A DNA stretch of 64,000 nt from DATLGB01 sp038258425. Its GTDB lineage: Bacteria > Actinomycetota > Thermoleophilia > Solirubrobacterales > Solirubrobacteraceae. Location: assembly GCA_038258425.1 (NCBI GenBank), contig JBBSPV010000019.1, positions 4,362-68,361 on the forward strand, written 5' to 3'. Every line of letters begins with the position of its first letter. Positions within the stretch are counted from its first letter, which is position 1. This document shows positions 1-8,150 of this stretch, piece after piece. Below the pieces are notes generated by a model. That model made no database searches. It worked only from the letters and a program-made list of their open reading frames with translations, and was not told where the DNA came from. The position numbers and the translations under genes were made by a program.

Positions 1-2
1 AC

Positions 3-752
3 GGGTGCCGCCTGGACCAGCCCGGCGACGTCGCCGTCGTGCTGCGCGTGCTCTACCTCGTCTACACGGCCGGCCATACCGGCCCGCCCGCCCGGCTGGA
101 CCTGGCCGGCGAGGCGATCCGGCTCGCCCGCCAACTCACCCTCGTCACCGAGGAGCCGGAGGCGCGCGGGCTGCTCGCGCTGATGCTCCTCAACCACGCG
201 CGCCTGCCGGCGCGCGTCGACGCCGAGGGCGGGATCGTCACGCTCGACCAGCAGGACCGCGGCCGCTGGGACACCCGCGAGATCGCGGAGGGCGTGCGCG
301 TCCTCCAGTCGGCGCTGGTCGCGCAGAGCGAGGAGCGGCCCCCCGGCCGGTATCAGATCGAGGCCGCGATCGCCGCCCTGCACGACGACGCGACGAGCGC
401 GGCGGCGACCGACTGGCCGCAGATCCTCGCCTGGTACGACGACCTCGTCGCCCTGACCGACGACCCGGTGCGCGAGGACCCCGCCGCGGTGCTCGGTCGC
501 GCGGTCGCGGTCGGCCACGTCGCCGGCGCCGCCGCTGGGCTGCGCGAGGTGGATCGGTTGTGCGAGGTGATCGGCGAGCGGCACCGCTGGCACGCCGTCC
601 GCGGCCACCTGCACGAGCTGGGCGGCGACCTGCCCGCCGCCGCCACGGCCTACGCCGAGGCTGCCCGCCGGGCCACGAACGTCGCCGAGCGCGACCACCT
701 CGTCCGCCGGGCCGCCCGCACGCGGGCCGCCGAGTTGGCGTCGAGCGCATGA
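3..752 (+). CDS. ECF42-type sigma factor, 3' portion (5' end outside window)
   Basis: Only the C-terminal part (about 249 residues) is present; the reading frame is open to the left edge, so the sigma-2 region and most of sigma-4 lie outside. The visible part starts at the end of the sigma-4 helix-turn-helix, followed by YLVYTAGHTG, the counterpart of the YLLFNEGY signature that follows region 4 in this family, and by the 'DAEGGIVTLDQQDRGRW' block and a TPR-like helical tail. ECF42 sigma factors carry such an extension instead of using an anti-sigma factor and are usually encoded next to a DGPF/YCII-family gene, which would lie left of the window. The frame ends in TGA at 750-752, just before a VOC gene remnant. 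Confidence 0.85.
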   Translation, partial: GCRLDQPGDVAVVLRVLYLVYTAGHTGPPARLDLAGEAIRLARQLTLVTEEPEARGLLALMLLNHARLPARVDAEGGIVTLDQQDRGRWDTREIAEGVRVLQSALVAQSEERPPGRYQIEAAIAALHDDATSAAATDWPQILAWYDDLVALTDDPVREDPAAVLGRAVAVGHVAGAAAGLREVDRLCEVIGERHRWHAVRGHLHELGGDLPAAATAYAEAARRATNVAERDHLVRRAARTRAAELASSA

Positions 753-762
753 CGATCGGCCG

Positions 763-927
763 CATGGAGCACGTGCCGTCGACGACATCGACGCCGTCGT
801 CGTCGGCCTGCGAGCCCGCGGCACGGAGCTCGCCGGCGAGGTGGAGCGCTATGAGGACAGCTACCGGCTGTGCCACCTCCGCGGCCCGGAGGGGATCATC
901 GTCGAGCTGGCGGAGCGGATCGGCTGA
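763..927 (+). pseudogene. VOC (glyoxalase/bleomycin-resistance) protein remnant, C-terminal half
   Basis: Read in the frame ending at TGA 925-927, the DNA encodes VDDIDAVVVGLRARG, then EVERYEDSYRLCHLRGPEG and IIVELAERIG, the typical last 50 residues of a VOC-fold enzyme. No start codon with a ribosome binding site exists in this frame and the N-terminal half, with the first metal-binding His, is missing. The intact sigma factor ends only some 10 bases upstream, so a deletion has probably joined the two. A translated 50-residue protein is unlikely. Confidence 0.6.
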
Positions 928-963
928 GGGTCCGGCGCGCCGGCGCTGAGCAGCCGGTGGCCG

Positions 964-1638
964 TCAGATCGCCACGGTCACGGGGAACGTCGCGACCCAG
1001 ATCAGCGTGCCGACGAAAAGCAGGTAGCCCAGGCCGACGATCGAGGCGCGGGCCCGCAGGCTGTCGAGCTTCGTACTGATCCCGGCGAAGAAGAGGGCGG
1101 AGGCGAAGAGCACGACCGCCAGCACGTAGTTGTCCGAGCGCTGGTTGTCGATCTTCGCCTGCGTCGTCGCCGCGTCCGCGGTGCGCAGGAGGGCGGCCGC
1201 GCGGTCCTGCGCGCCGAGCTTGTACTGCGGCATGGCGAAGGGGCTGAGCGGGGCGGTCGGGTTCTTCAGCGGGCGGGTGGCGATCCAGGCCCGTACCGCG
1301 GGCTTGAACTCCGGGCGGAAGCGCCTGAAGTAGAAGTCCGCCAGGAACTTGTCCTTGCCCGCATAGGCGTCCGCCCAGGCGACGAACGTCGTCACGTCGA
1401 TCTGGGTCTGCTGCCCGGCCCGGTTCGACAGTCCCGTCGCCGTGACGCGGGCACCGTTCGCCTTGCTGAAGTTGACCGTCTGCACGCCGCTCCAGCGCGC
1501 CGACTGATACGAGCTCCAGGCCGTGGCGACCGTGGCGATCGCGAGCAGGATCGTCACGAGCAGCTCGAGTCGCCGCCCGTGGCGCGCCGTGGTGTCGCCC
1601 GGTGCGGCGTCGTCGGTGGTCGTGTCGTCGGTCATCAC
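964..1638 (-). CDS. Membrane protein of unknown function
   Basis: A 224-residue protein. A charged, Thr/Asp-rich N-terminus (1-23) is followed by a transmembrane helix (about 25-42). A roughly 110-residue extracytoplasmic or cytoplasmic loop contains a Phe/Arg-rich patch, and three closely spaced hydrophobic helices follow in the last 70 residues (VLAVVLFASALFFAGI, ASIVGLGYLLFVG and a short terminal helix). The one-plus-three helix pattern resembles the DUF4337-like group, but I cannot assign it firmly. The ATG at 1638 is preferred; the second codon is also ATG. Its neighbours, a lipoprotein on the same strand upstream and the sigma factor downstream, give no functional hint. Confidence 0.6.
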   Translation of the reverse strand: MMTDDTTTDDAAPGDTTARHGRRLELLVTILLAIATVATAWSSYQSARWSGVQTVNFSKANGARVTATGLSNRAGQQTQIDVTTFVAWADAYAGKDKFLADFYFRRFRPEFKPAVRAWIATRPLKNPTAPLSPFAMPQYKLGAQDRAAALLRTADAATTQAKIDNQRSDNYVLAVVLFASALFFAGISTKLDSLRARASIVGLGYLLFVGTLIWVATFPVTVAI

Positions 1639-1792
1639 GCGCAGGGCGGTTCGGCGCTGCGATCCTACGGGGTCGCCCGGGCTGTGGCCCGCGCCGGCGC
1701 GACGCGATCAGTCTGCCTCGGCGGTCACGCTCGATGTCGGGCGTCCGCGCCACGCGCCGGGGGCCGCTCACCCGAGGTGGACGGCGCCCGCG

Positions 1793-2401
1793 CTACTGCG
1801 CGTCCGGTGGCGTCTCGACGACCTTGCCGTCGGCGTCGACGCGGGCGCCGGGCGGGGCGTCGCCGATCGTCACCCTGAAGCTCCCGCGCGCTCGGTCACC
1901 GGTCGTCGTCGACCGGCCCGTCAGCGAGGGGGAGACGCGGTAGCCGACGGTGTAGGTGCCCGGCTTGACGGCGGTCAGCGACCACATGAAGGCGCGCGTG
2001 CTGCCGGCCGGCAGGCGGCCGAGCGCCCAGGTGTTCGTCGCCGCCGTGTCGCCGCCGCGGGGCGGGCGGTCGACGATCCAGATCGGCCGGGAGGGGTCCG
2101 CGGCCGCCGGATCGGAGATGTCGGCGGCGAAGGCCTGCGGCGCGCCGCCGGCCTTGCCGGGTGTCGTCTCTATCGTCACCGCGACGTTGGGCACGGCCGC
2201 GGAGTCGACGTTGCGCACGACGATGCGCAGCCGCTCCGAGTCGGCCACGGTCTGGCGCTTGGCGAAGGACGCCTCCACGACCTCGAGCTCGTAGCCGCGC
2301 CCCGACTCGCCGGCGTCCTGGCGGTCGCCGCCGCAGGCCGTGAGGCCGCCGGCGCACGCCGTCGCCGCCAGCAGGCCCGCCCACGTCCGCGTCCCCCGCA
2401 T
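1793..2401 (-). CDS. Putative lipoprotein with beta-sandwich domain
   Basis: A 202-residue protein with a lipoprotein signal: Arg at 2 and 5, hydrophobic stretch 7-22 and lipobox LTAC with the acylated Cys at 23, followed by GGD. The mature part has alternating polar/hydrophobic strands (ELEVVEASF, RLRIVVRNVD, NVAVTIETTP, TRAFMWSLTAVKPGTYTV), a pattern typical of CARDB- or Ig-like sandwiches; the PGTYTVGYRV stretch is reminiscent of such folds. It is divergent from the mce operon (169 bp to yrbE) and may share its promoter region, but no partner in the operon is implied by sequence. Function unknown. Confidence 0.6.
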   Translation of the reverse strand: MRGTRTWAGLLAATACAGGLTACGGDRQDAGESGRGYELEVVEASFAKRQTVADSERLRIVVRNVDSAAVPNVAVTIETTPGKAGGAPQAFAADISDPAAADPSRPIWIVDRPPRGGDTAATNTWALGRLPAGSTRAFMWSLTAVKPGTYTVGYRVSPSLTGRSTTTGDRARGSFRVTIGDAPPGARVDADGKVVETPPDAQ

Positions 2402-2570
2402 CTGCGCGGAGTTCTACCAGCCGCGGAGGGCGTGGGTGCCAGGCTCGGGTTGCGCGCAGGTTGCGCCGGCGGTTGCCGGTGGCGCCAGGAGGCCGGAACA
2501 CCTATCTTTCGCCACCGGCGCGCCCGGAGGGACCGGGGGCGCCTGGCCCGCAGCAGGGAGAGAGCGCCAC

Positions 2571-3380
2571 ATGGCAGTCCGCGGCATCGCCGATCGAGCC
2601 TTCCTACCGACGAAGAGCCTCCTCGAAGAGGTCGGCGACATGATGATCCTCACCGGGAAGACGATCGTCTCCGCCGTGCGCCCGCCCTACCCCTACGGTG
2701 GCGAGTTCGTCGGGCAGTTCCTCTTTGCGCTGAAGCTCTGCTGGTTCCCGCTCGTGGTGTCCACCGTCGCCTTCGGCTACGGCGCCCCTGGCCTGCAGGC
2801 GGCGAACTTCCTCGTCCTCTTCGGCGCCCTGGACCGCCTCGGCGGCTTCTTCGTGCTCGCCTCCATCCGGGAGTTCGCGCCCTTCGTGACCGCCATCGTG
2901 CTCGCCGGCGTGGCCGGCACGGCCATCACCGCCGACCTCGGCGCGCGCAAGATCCGCGAGGAGCTCGACGCGCTGCAGGTGCTCGGGGTCGACCCGGTCA
3001 AGAACCTCGTCGTCCCGCGCTTCCTCGCCCTGATGCTCGTCACGGGCCTGTTCAACATCTACGCGCTGCTGTTCGGCATCTTCGGCGGCATCCTCGCCAC
3101 CCTCGTCAACGGCGCGCCGCTGGGCCCCTTCTGGGCCACGTTCTTCACCAACGCCTCGATCACGGACCTGTGGGGCTCCGTCCTGAAGACGACGATGTTC
3201 GGGGCGATCATCGCCATCGTCTGCTGCTACAAGGGGATGACCGCGTCCGGTGGGGCCGAGGGTGTGGGGCGCGCCGTCAACCAGGCGGTGGTGATCGCGA
3301 TCATGGGCGTGTTCGCGTTCAACTACGTGTTCACCCAGACGCTGCTGGCCACCCACCCCGAGATCACGGTGATCAAGTAG
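2571..3380 (+). CDS. yrbEA: Mce-associated ABC permease YrbE (MlaE family), first copy
   Basis: A 269-residue integral membrane protein, first gene of the mce operon. It has five to six hydrophobic segments and the family core with the conserved cytoplasmic block ARKIREELDALQVLGVDP (about residues 125-142), the MlaE/YrbE counterpart of an EAA loop that contacts the ATPase. An in-frame open stretch extends upstream to 2340, but ATG 2571 is chosen: AGGGAGAG lies 9-10 bases upstream and the MlaE homology begins soon after. With the second permease it should form the heterodimeric inner-membrane channel of an Mce lipid importer. The second permease follows after 11 bases. Confidence 0.93.
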   Translation: MAVRGIADRAFLPTKSLLEEVGDMMILTGKTIVSAVRPPYPYGGEFVGQFLFALKLCWFPLVVSTVAFGYGAPGLQAANFLVLFGALDRLGGFFVLASIREFAPFVTAIVLAGVAGTAITADLGARKIREELDALQVLGVDPVKNLVVPRFLALMLVTGLFNIYALLFGIFGGILATLVNGAPLGPFWATFFTNASITDLWGSVLKTTMFGAIIAIVCCYKGMTASGGAEGVGRAVNQAVVIAIMGVFAFNYVFTQTLLATHPEITVIK

Positions 3381-3391
3381 GTGGCTGACTG

Positions 3392-4186
3392 ATGGACTGG
3401 CTCGCCGTCCCCCGGGACTGGATCGCCTCCATGGGCGAGATCGTGAAGTTCTGCGCCCGCATCGTCGGCGAGGTGTGGGGCCTGCGGGTGCTGAAGTTCT
3501 TCGGCGAGGCGCTGCGCCAGGCCGGGGTGCTGATCGTCTCCTCGACGATCGTGATCTGGGGCCTGATCTTCATCATCGGCCTGCAGTGCGGGATCGAGGG
3601 CGCGTACTTCAACCGCTCCGTCGGCTCGCCGAGCTACGCGGGCGTGTTCGCCGCCTGGTGCGACCTGCGCGAGCTCGTGCCCTATGCGTTCGGCTACATG
3701 ATGGCCGCCAAGGTCGGCACGGGCATCGTCGCCGAGCTCGGCTCCATGCGCATCTCGGATGAGATCGACGCGCTCGAGGTCATGGGCATCTCCTCGATCA
3801 CGTTCCTGTGCGCGACCCGCCTGCTCGCCGCCTGGCTCGTGCTGCCGGTGCTCTACATCGCGGGCATCGGCGCCGGCTTCTTCGCCTCCTACCTCGCGGT
3901 GGTGCAGCAGATCGGGGAGGTGTCCTCGGGCGGCTACTTCCTCATCTTCTGGATGTTCCAGAACCCACCCGACCTGCTCTACAGCCTGATCAAGGCGATG
4001 GCGATGGCCACCATCATCGTGCTGGTCGGCTGCTACTACGGCTACAACGCCGGCGGCGGCCCGGTCGGGGTGGGGACGGCGACCGCGAAGTCGATGGTGC
4101 TCAACATCGTCATGGTCCACCTGGTGGGCATGCTGGGCACGCAGGTGTTCTGGGGCGCGAACCCACGCGCGCCGATCGGGGGCTGA
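3392..4186 (+). CDS. yrbEB: Mce-associated ABC permease YrbE (MlaE family), second copy
   Basis: A 264-residue MlaE-family permease. The coupling motif appears as ISDEIDALEVMGI at about residues 122-134, and hydrophobic helices cover about 45-65, 100-120, 145-190 and 205-260. YrbE proteins come as A/B pairs in actinobacterial mce operons, and this pair is co-directional with 11 bases between them. It begins at ATG 3392 and ends 9 bases before the ATPase gene. Role inferred from the family: half of the membrane pore through which lipids or sterols carried by the MCE proteins pass. Confidence 0.93.
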   Translation: MDWLAVPRDWIASMGEIVKFCARIVGEVWGLRVLKFFGEALRQAGVLIVSSTIVIWGLIFIIGLQCGIEGAYFNRSVGSPSYAGVFAAWCDLRELVPYAFGYMMAAKVGTGIVAELGSMRISDEIDALEVMGISSITFLCATRLLAAWLVLPVLYIAGIGAGFFASYLAVVQQIGEVSSGGYFLIFWMFQNPPDLLYSLIKAMAMATIIVLVGCYYGYNAGGGPVGVGTATAKSMVLNIVMVHLVGMLGTQVFWGANPRAPIGG

Positions 4187-4195
4187 GGAGGCCGG

Positions 4196-5218
4196 ATGGG
4201 GATGGACGACCAACCGCGGGACGAGGACGAGCGGGCCGCCGAGGCCGCCGCGCCGATGCGCGCGGACGAGCTCGAGCAGCGCCCGCGGCGCGCGGACGAG
4301 GACGACGACCGGGGGGAGTTCGATCCGGCCAACGACCCGTACTTCGCGGACAAGATCCCGGGCGCGCAGGCCCGCGAGGAGTACGCGCGCTCGCTCGTCC
4401 CGCCGGGCGGCGACCCCGAAGACGAGTACCGCTGGCACACGGGCCGGATCCGCGAGACGGGCACCCAGGACGCGGTCGAGTTCGTCGAGGTCCACAAGGC
4501 CTTCGGCCGCAACCAGATCCTCCGCGGGCTCAACATGGGCATCCCGGAGAACAAGATCTCGATGATCCTCGGGCCGTCCGGGACGGGCAAGTCCGTGTGC
4601 ATCAAGCACATGGTCGGCCTGCTGTACCCCGACGACGGCGACGTGCTCGTCCACGGCGAGTCGATCCCGAACATGGTCGACGACCGCCTCTTCGAGGTGC
4701 GCAAGAAGTTCGGCGTGCTGTTCCAGGACGGCGCGCTGTTCGGCTCGATGAACCTCTACGACAACGTCGCCTTCCCCCTGCGCCAGCACACGGACAAGGG
4801 CGAGGACGAGATCGAGGACATCGTCATGCGCCGCCTGCGCGAGGTCGGGCTGGAGTCCGCGCTTGACAAGGCGCCCAACGAGCTCTCCGGCGGCATGCGC
4901 AAGCGCGCCGGCTTCGCCCGCGCGCTCGTGCTCGACCCCGACATCGTCCTCTTCGACGAGCCCGACTCGGGCCTGGACCCCGTCCGCACCGCCCTGCTCT
5001 GCGAGCTCATCCAGGAGGTCCACGAGGAGAACGGCGGCGCCTACGTGGTCATCACCCACGACATCATGAGCGCCAAGCGCGTGGCAGAGCACATCTCCGT
5101 GCTGTGGAAGGGGCGCATCGTGGAATCCGGGCCCGCGGAGGAGCTGTTCAACTCGGAGAACATGTTCGTCCGGCAGTTCCTCTCCGGGGCGTCGCGCGGG
5201 CCGCTCGGGATGGAGTGA
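4196..5218 (+). CDS. mkl: Mce transport ATPase (Mkl/MlaF family) with acidic N-terminal extension
   Basis: A 340-residue ABC ATPase. Walker A GPSGTGKS at 126-133, Q-loop LFQDG with Gln177, signature LSGGM at 230-234 (the Mkl/MlaF variant, not LSGGQ), Walker B VLFDEP at 251-256 and switch His288 in ITHDI are all present, so it should hydrolyse ATP. Residues 1-90 are a charged, Asp/Glu/Arg-rich extension ahead of the nucleotide-binding domain, longer than in MlaF. AGGAGG lies just upstream of ATG 4196; an alternative ATG at 4202 changes two residues. Having the ATPase inside the mce operon differs from mycobacteria, where mkl is at a separate locus. Confidence 0.93.
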   Translation: MGMDDQPRDEDERAAEAAAPMRADELEQRPRRADEDDDRGEFDPANDPYFADKIPGAQAREEYARSLVPPGGDPEDEYRWHTGRIRETGTQDAVEFVEVHKAFGRNQILRGLNMGIPENKISMILGPSGTGKSVCIKHMVGLLYPDDGDVLVHGESIPNMVDDRLFEVRKKFGVLFQDGALFGSMNLYDNVAFPLRQHTDKGEDEIEDIVMRRLREVGLESALDKAPNELSGGMRKRAGFARALVLDPDIVLFDEPDSGLDPVRTALLCELIQEVHEENGGAYVVITHDIMSAKRVAEHISVLWKGRIVESGPAEELFNSENMFVRQFLSGASRGPLGME

Positions 5219-5277
5219 GGCCGGCGCCGCCGCCGCAGGACCCGTCTAACCCGCACTGAACACAACGCCCGTACGAT

Positions 5278-5302
5278 CCGCCGGCCGGCGTCGCGCCGGC
5301 GG
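5278..5302 (+). other. GC-rich hairpin between transporter core and MCE genes
   Basis: CCGCCGGC at 5278-5285 pairs perfectly with GCCGGCGG at 5295-5302 across a 9-base loop. It sits in the only sizeable gap (140 bp) of the mce operon, between the ATPase and the first MCE gene. No T-run follows, so it is a weak terminator candidate. It could be an attenuating or mRNA-stability hairpin that sets the ratio of permease/ATPase to MCE proteins. Confidence 0.4.
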
Positions 5303-5303
5303 G

Positions 5304-5362
5304 CAGGGGAGAGCAGCACGTTGAGCCACCGGACCGCCAGGGGAGAGGACCCGCAGCCGTGA
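5304..5362 (+). promoter_or_regulatory. Duplicated Shine-Dalgarno and possible 13-codon leader ORF before first MCE gene
   Basis: The 10-mer CAGGGGAGAG occurs twice, at 5304-5313 and 5338-5347. The second copy is correctly placed for the GTG start at 5359. The first precedes TTG 5321, which opens a 13-codon frame (MSHRTARGEDPQP) stopping at TGA 5360-5362, so its stop overlaps the MCE start as GTGA, like the other junctions of this operon. The leader peptide is not recognisable; coupling through it is inference. Confidence 0.35.
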
Positions 5363-6699
5363 TCGCGCGCATCGCCGCGGTCGCCGCCGTGCTGCTCGCC
5401 GCGGTCGTCGTGGCCGTCATCCTGCTCGGCGGCGGCGACGCCCACCGCTACCGCCTCGTCTTCCAGAGCGCGGGCCAGCTCGTCAAGGGCAACGACGTCC
5501 AGGTCGGCGGCCGTCGCATCGGCTCGGTGCAGGAGATCTCGCTCACCAAGGACGACCAGGCCCAGATCACGGTCGAGGTCCAGGCCCCCTTCGCGCCGCT
5601 GCACGAGGGCGCGAGCGCGGTCATCCGGGCGACCTCGCTGTCCGGGGTGGCCAACCGCTACATCGCGCTGACTCCGGGCCCGCAGTCGGGCCCCGAGCTC
5701 GACGACGACGCCCAGCTCGGGACGGACTCGACGACGACCATCGTGGACCTCGACCAGCTCATCGACACGTTCGACGCACCGACGCGCAAGCACCTGCAGC
5801 GTGTGATCCGCGGCTTCGCCACCCAGTACGACGGCGAGGGCGACTCCGCCGGCCAGGCGGCGAAGTATCTCAACCCCGCCCTGTCGACCTCGCGACAGCT
5901 GCTGCAGCAGCTCACGGCCGGCGAGGGCGAGCTGACGAGCTTCCTGCTCAACTCGTCCAAGACGGTCACCGCCCTCGCCGACCGGCGCGACGACCTCTCC
6001 TCGACCGTGGCCAACACGGAGCGCACCGCCAGCGCGATCGCGGCCGAGAACGCGAGCCTCGACTCCGCCCTGCGCGTGCTGCCTACGACGTTGCGGCGCG
6101 CGAACTCGACGTTCGTCAACCTCCGCGCCACGCTCGGGGACCTCGACACGCTGGTGGACGTCTCCAAGCCGGCCACGAAGGACCTCGCGCCGTTCCTGCG
6201 CCGGCTGCGCCCGCTCGTGCGCGACGCGCGGCCGACCATCGCCGACCTGCGCACGCTCGTATCGCGGCCCGGCGGCGACAACGATCTCGTCGACGCGACC
6301 CGCAAGCTCCCGGGCCTGGAGCGCACCGCGCGGCCCGCGCTGTCCAACGGGGTCGCGGCCCTGCGCCGCGCCCAGCCCGTGCTCGAGTTCTATCGCCCGT
6401 ACACGACCGAGCTCGTGGGCTGGTTCCGCGACTTCGGCCAGAGCACCGCCAACTACGACGCCAACGGCCACTTCGCGCGCATCTCGCCGGTGGCCAACGC
6501 GTTCTCCTACGACGCGAACCCGGCCGGTGGCGTGCTGACGCCGCAGGCGCCCGCGGCGCGCCTCGCCGGGCTCGACCGGGGCAACAGGGAGCGCTGCCCC
6601 GGCGCGGCCAGCCAGCGGGCCGCCGACGGCTCGGGCAACTCCGCCGCGGGGCTGCCCGCGGGCTCCTGCGATCCGGCGGAGGCGCCGCCCGGACCATGA
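5359..6699 (+). CDS. MCE family protein 1 (MceA position)
   Basis: A 446-residue protein with one N-terminal membrane helix (4-23) and an MCE/MlaD domain from about residue 30 to 110: a VQVGGRRIGSVQEISL strand pair, and the ARAT-type core. It is followed by a long, mainly helical region with repeated Leu-heptads (about 125-370) and a low-complexity tail. In the family such proteins form a hexameric ring plus a helical tunnel that shuttles lipids across the periplasm. Start: GTG 5359 with AGGGGAGAGG 10 bases upstream. It is the first of six consecutive MCE genes and ends in a 4-base ATGA overlap with the next. Confidence 0.92.
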   Translation: MIARIAAVAAVLLAAVVVAVILLGGGDAHRYRLVFQSAGQLVKGNDVQVGGRRIGSVQEISLTKDDQAQITVEVQAPFAPLHEGASAVIRATSLSGVANRYIALTPGPQSGPELDDDAQLGTDSTTTIVDLDQLIDTFDAPTRKHLQRVIRGFATQYDGEGDSAGQAAKYLNPALSTSRQLLQQLTAGEGELTSFLLNSSKTVTALADRRDDLSSTVANTERTASAIAAENASLDSALRVLPTTLRRANSTFVNLRATLGDLDTLVDVSKPATKDLAPFLRRLRPLVRDARPTIADLRTLVSRPGGDNDLVDATRKLPGLERTARPALSNGVAALRRAQPVLEFYRPYTTELVGWFRDFGQSTANYDANGHFARISPVANAFSYDANPAGGVLTPQAPAARLAGLDRGNRERCPGAASQRAADGSGNSAAGLPAGSCDPAEAPPGP

Positions 6700-8150
6700 G
6701 GCGGCTGCTGGCCATCGGCGTCTTGGCGCTCGTCGTCGTCGCGGTGCTCGTCGTCGTGCTGCGCCCGGGCGGCGACGAAGGCGCCTACCGCGTGCGGGCG
6801 ATCTTCGACGACGCCGGCTTCGCCGTGCCGGGCGAGGACGTCAAGGTCGCCGGGGTCAAGGTCGGCACCATCCGCCGTCTGTCCGTCACGCCGCAGCGCA
6901 AGGCGGCGGTCGTGCTCGACATCGACGCCCCTGCCTTCCAGGACTTCCGCACCGACGCGACGTGCTCCATCCGTCCCCAGTCGCTGATCGGCGAGCAGTA
7001 CGTCGAGTGCACGCCGACCCAGCCGCGCGCGCCCGGCAAGGCCAAGCCGCCGGCGCTGCGGACGATCGACTCCGGGCCCGGGAAGGGCCAGCGGCTGCTG
7101 CCCGTGCAGCAGACCACGACGAGCGTCGCGCTCGACCTCGTCGGCGACACGTTGCGGATGCCCGTGCGCCAGCGGCTGACGCTGATCATCAACGAGCTGG
7201 GCATCGGGGTCGCCGGCCGGGGCGAGGACCTCAACGCCGTCGTGCGGCGCTCCGCGCCGGCGCTGCTCGAGCTCGACAAGGTCCTCAAGCTGCTCGCGTC
7301 CCAGAACCGGACGCTGACGCGCCTGGCGGTCGACTCCGACACGATCCTCGGCCCGCTCGCCGCCAAGCGCCGCAACGTGACGGGCTTCGTCACCCAGGCC
7401 CAGACGGTCGCGGCCGCGACGGCCGAGCGGCGCGCCGCGCTGCAGGCGAGCCTGCGGCGCCTGCCGACGTTCCTCGCCGAGTCACGCCCGACCATGCGCC
7501 GCCTCGGCGCCCTCGCCGACGAGCTCACGCCGGTGGCCACCGACCTCGGTGACCAGGCGCCCGCGATCAACGAGCTCATCCGGCGCCTCGGGCCATTCTC
7601 CCGCGCCGGGACCCCGGCCCTGCTCAGCCTCGGGGACGTCTCCAAGCCCGGCATCCCCGCGCTGCGGGCGTCCCTGCCGGTGACGCGCGACCTGCGCCGC
7701 TTCGCGACGCAGCTGCGTCCCGTCGGGCGCACGCTCGCGAGCGTGCTGACCTCCTTCAGCGACAACAGCGGGCTCAAGCGGCTGCTCGACTATTTCTACT
7801 TCCAGGCCCAGGCGGTCAACGGCTTCGACTCCTTCGGCCACTACCTGCGCGCCGGGCTGTTCGTGAACCCGGCCTGCTCGATCTACACGGTCACGGCCGC
7901 CGAGGCGTGCTCGGCCAACTTCTCCAACCGCGGCGACGCGGCCGCGCCCGAGGCCGAGGCGGCGGCCGCCACCGCGACCCCCACCGCGACCCCGACCCCG
8001 ACCCCGCGCCCGGCGCGGACGCCGGCCGCGGCCGACACGGCCACGCAGCCGACGGCGGCCGCGCGGGCCGCCGCCGGCCAGGCCTCGCCCGCGGCCGACG
8101 CCCCGTCCTCCGAGCTGCTCGACTTCCTCTTCGGCAAGGACGCGCCGTGA
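6696..8150 (+). CDS. MCE family protein 2 (MceB position)
   Basis: A 484-residue protein: membrane helix at about 4-21, MCE domain about 31-105 (DVKVAGVKVGTIRRLSV), long helical shaft, and a distinctive Ala/Thr/Pro-rich tail (about 425-470) with TATPTATPTPTP-type repeats before a hydrophobic terminal segment ending FLFGKDAP. Two cysteines, in PACSIYTV and EACSANF, could form a disulfide outside the membrane. The Pro/Thr tail suggests an extended cell-wall-spanning segment. Start ATG 6696 overlaps the previous stop (ATGA); the end overlaps the next start (GTGA). Confidence 0.92.
   Translation: MRRLLAIGVLALVVVAVLVVVLRPGGDEGAYRVRAIFDDAGFAVPGEDVKVAGVKVGTIRRLSVTPQRKAAVVLDIDAPAFQDFRTDATCSIRPQSLIGEQYVECTPTQPRAPGKAKPPALRTIDSGPGKGQRLLPVQQTTTSVALDLVGDTLRMPVRQRLTLIINELGIGVAGRGEDLNAVVRRSAPALLELDKVLKLLASQNRTLTRLAVDSDTILGPLAAKRRNVTGFVTQAQTVAAATAERRAALQASLRRLPTFLAESRPTMRRLGALADELTPVATDLGDQAPAINELIRRLGPFSRAGTPALLSLGDVSKPGIPALRASLPVTRDLRRFATQLRPVGRTLASVLTSFSDNSGLKRLLDYFYFQAQAVNGFDSFGHYLRAGLFVNPACSIYTVTAAEACSANFSNRGDAAAPEAEAAAATATPTATPTPTPRPARTPAAADTATQPTAAARAAAGQASPAADAPSSELLDFLFGKDAP

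Noticed and set aside
5..949. Long open frame overlapping the sigma factor in another frame
   Set aside because: Arg/Pro/Ala-rich composition typical of shifted-frame translation in GC-rich DNA; the sigma factor frame has clear homology.
3323..5092. 589-codon antisense frame opposite yrbEB and the ATPase
   Set aside because: His/Asp/Val-rich shadow of real genes; no homology or start signal.
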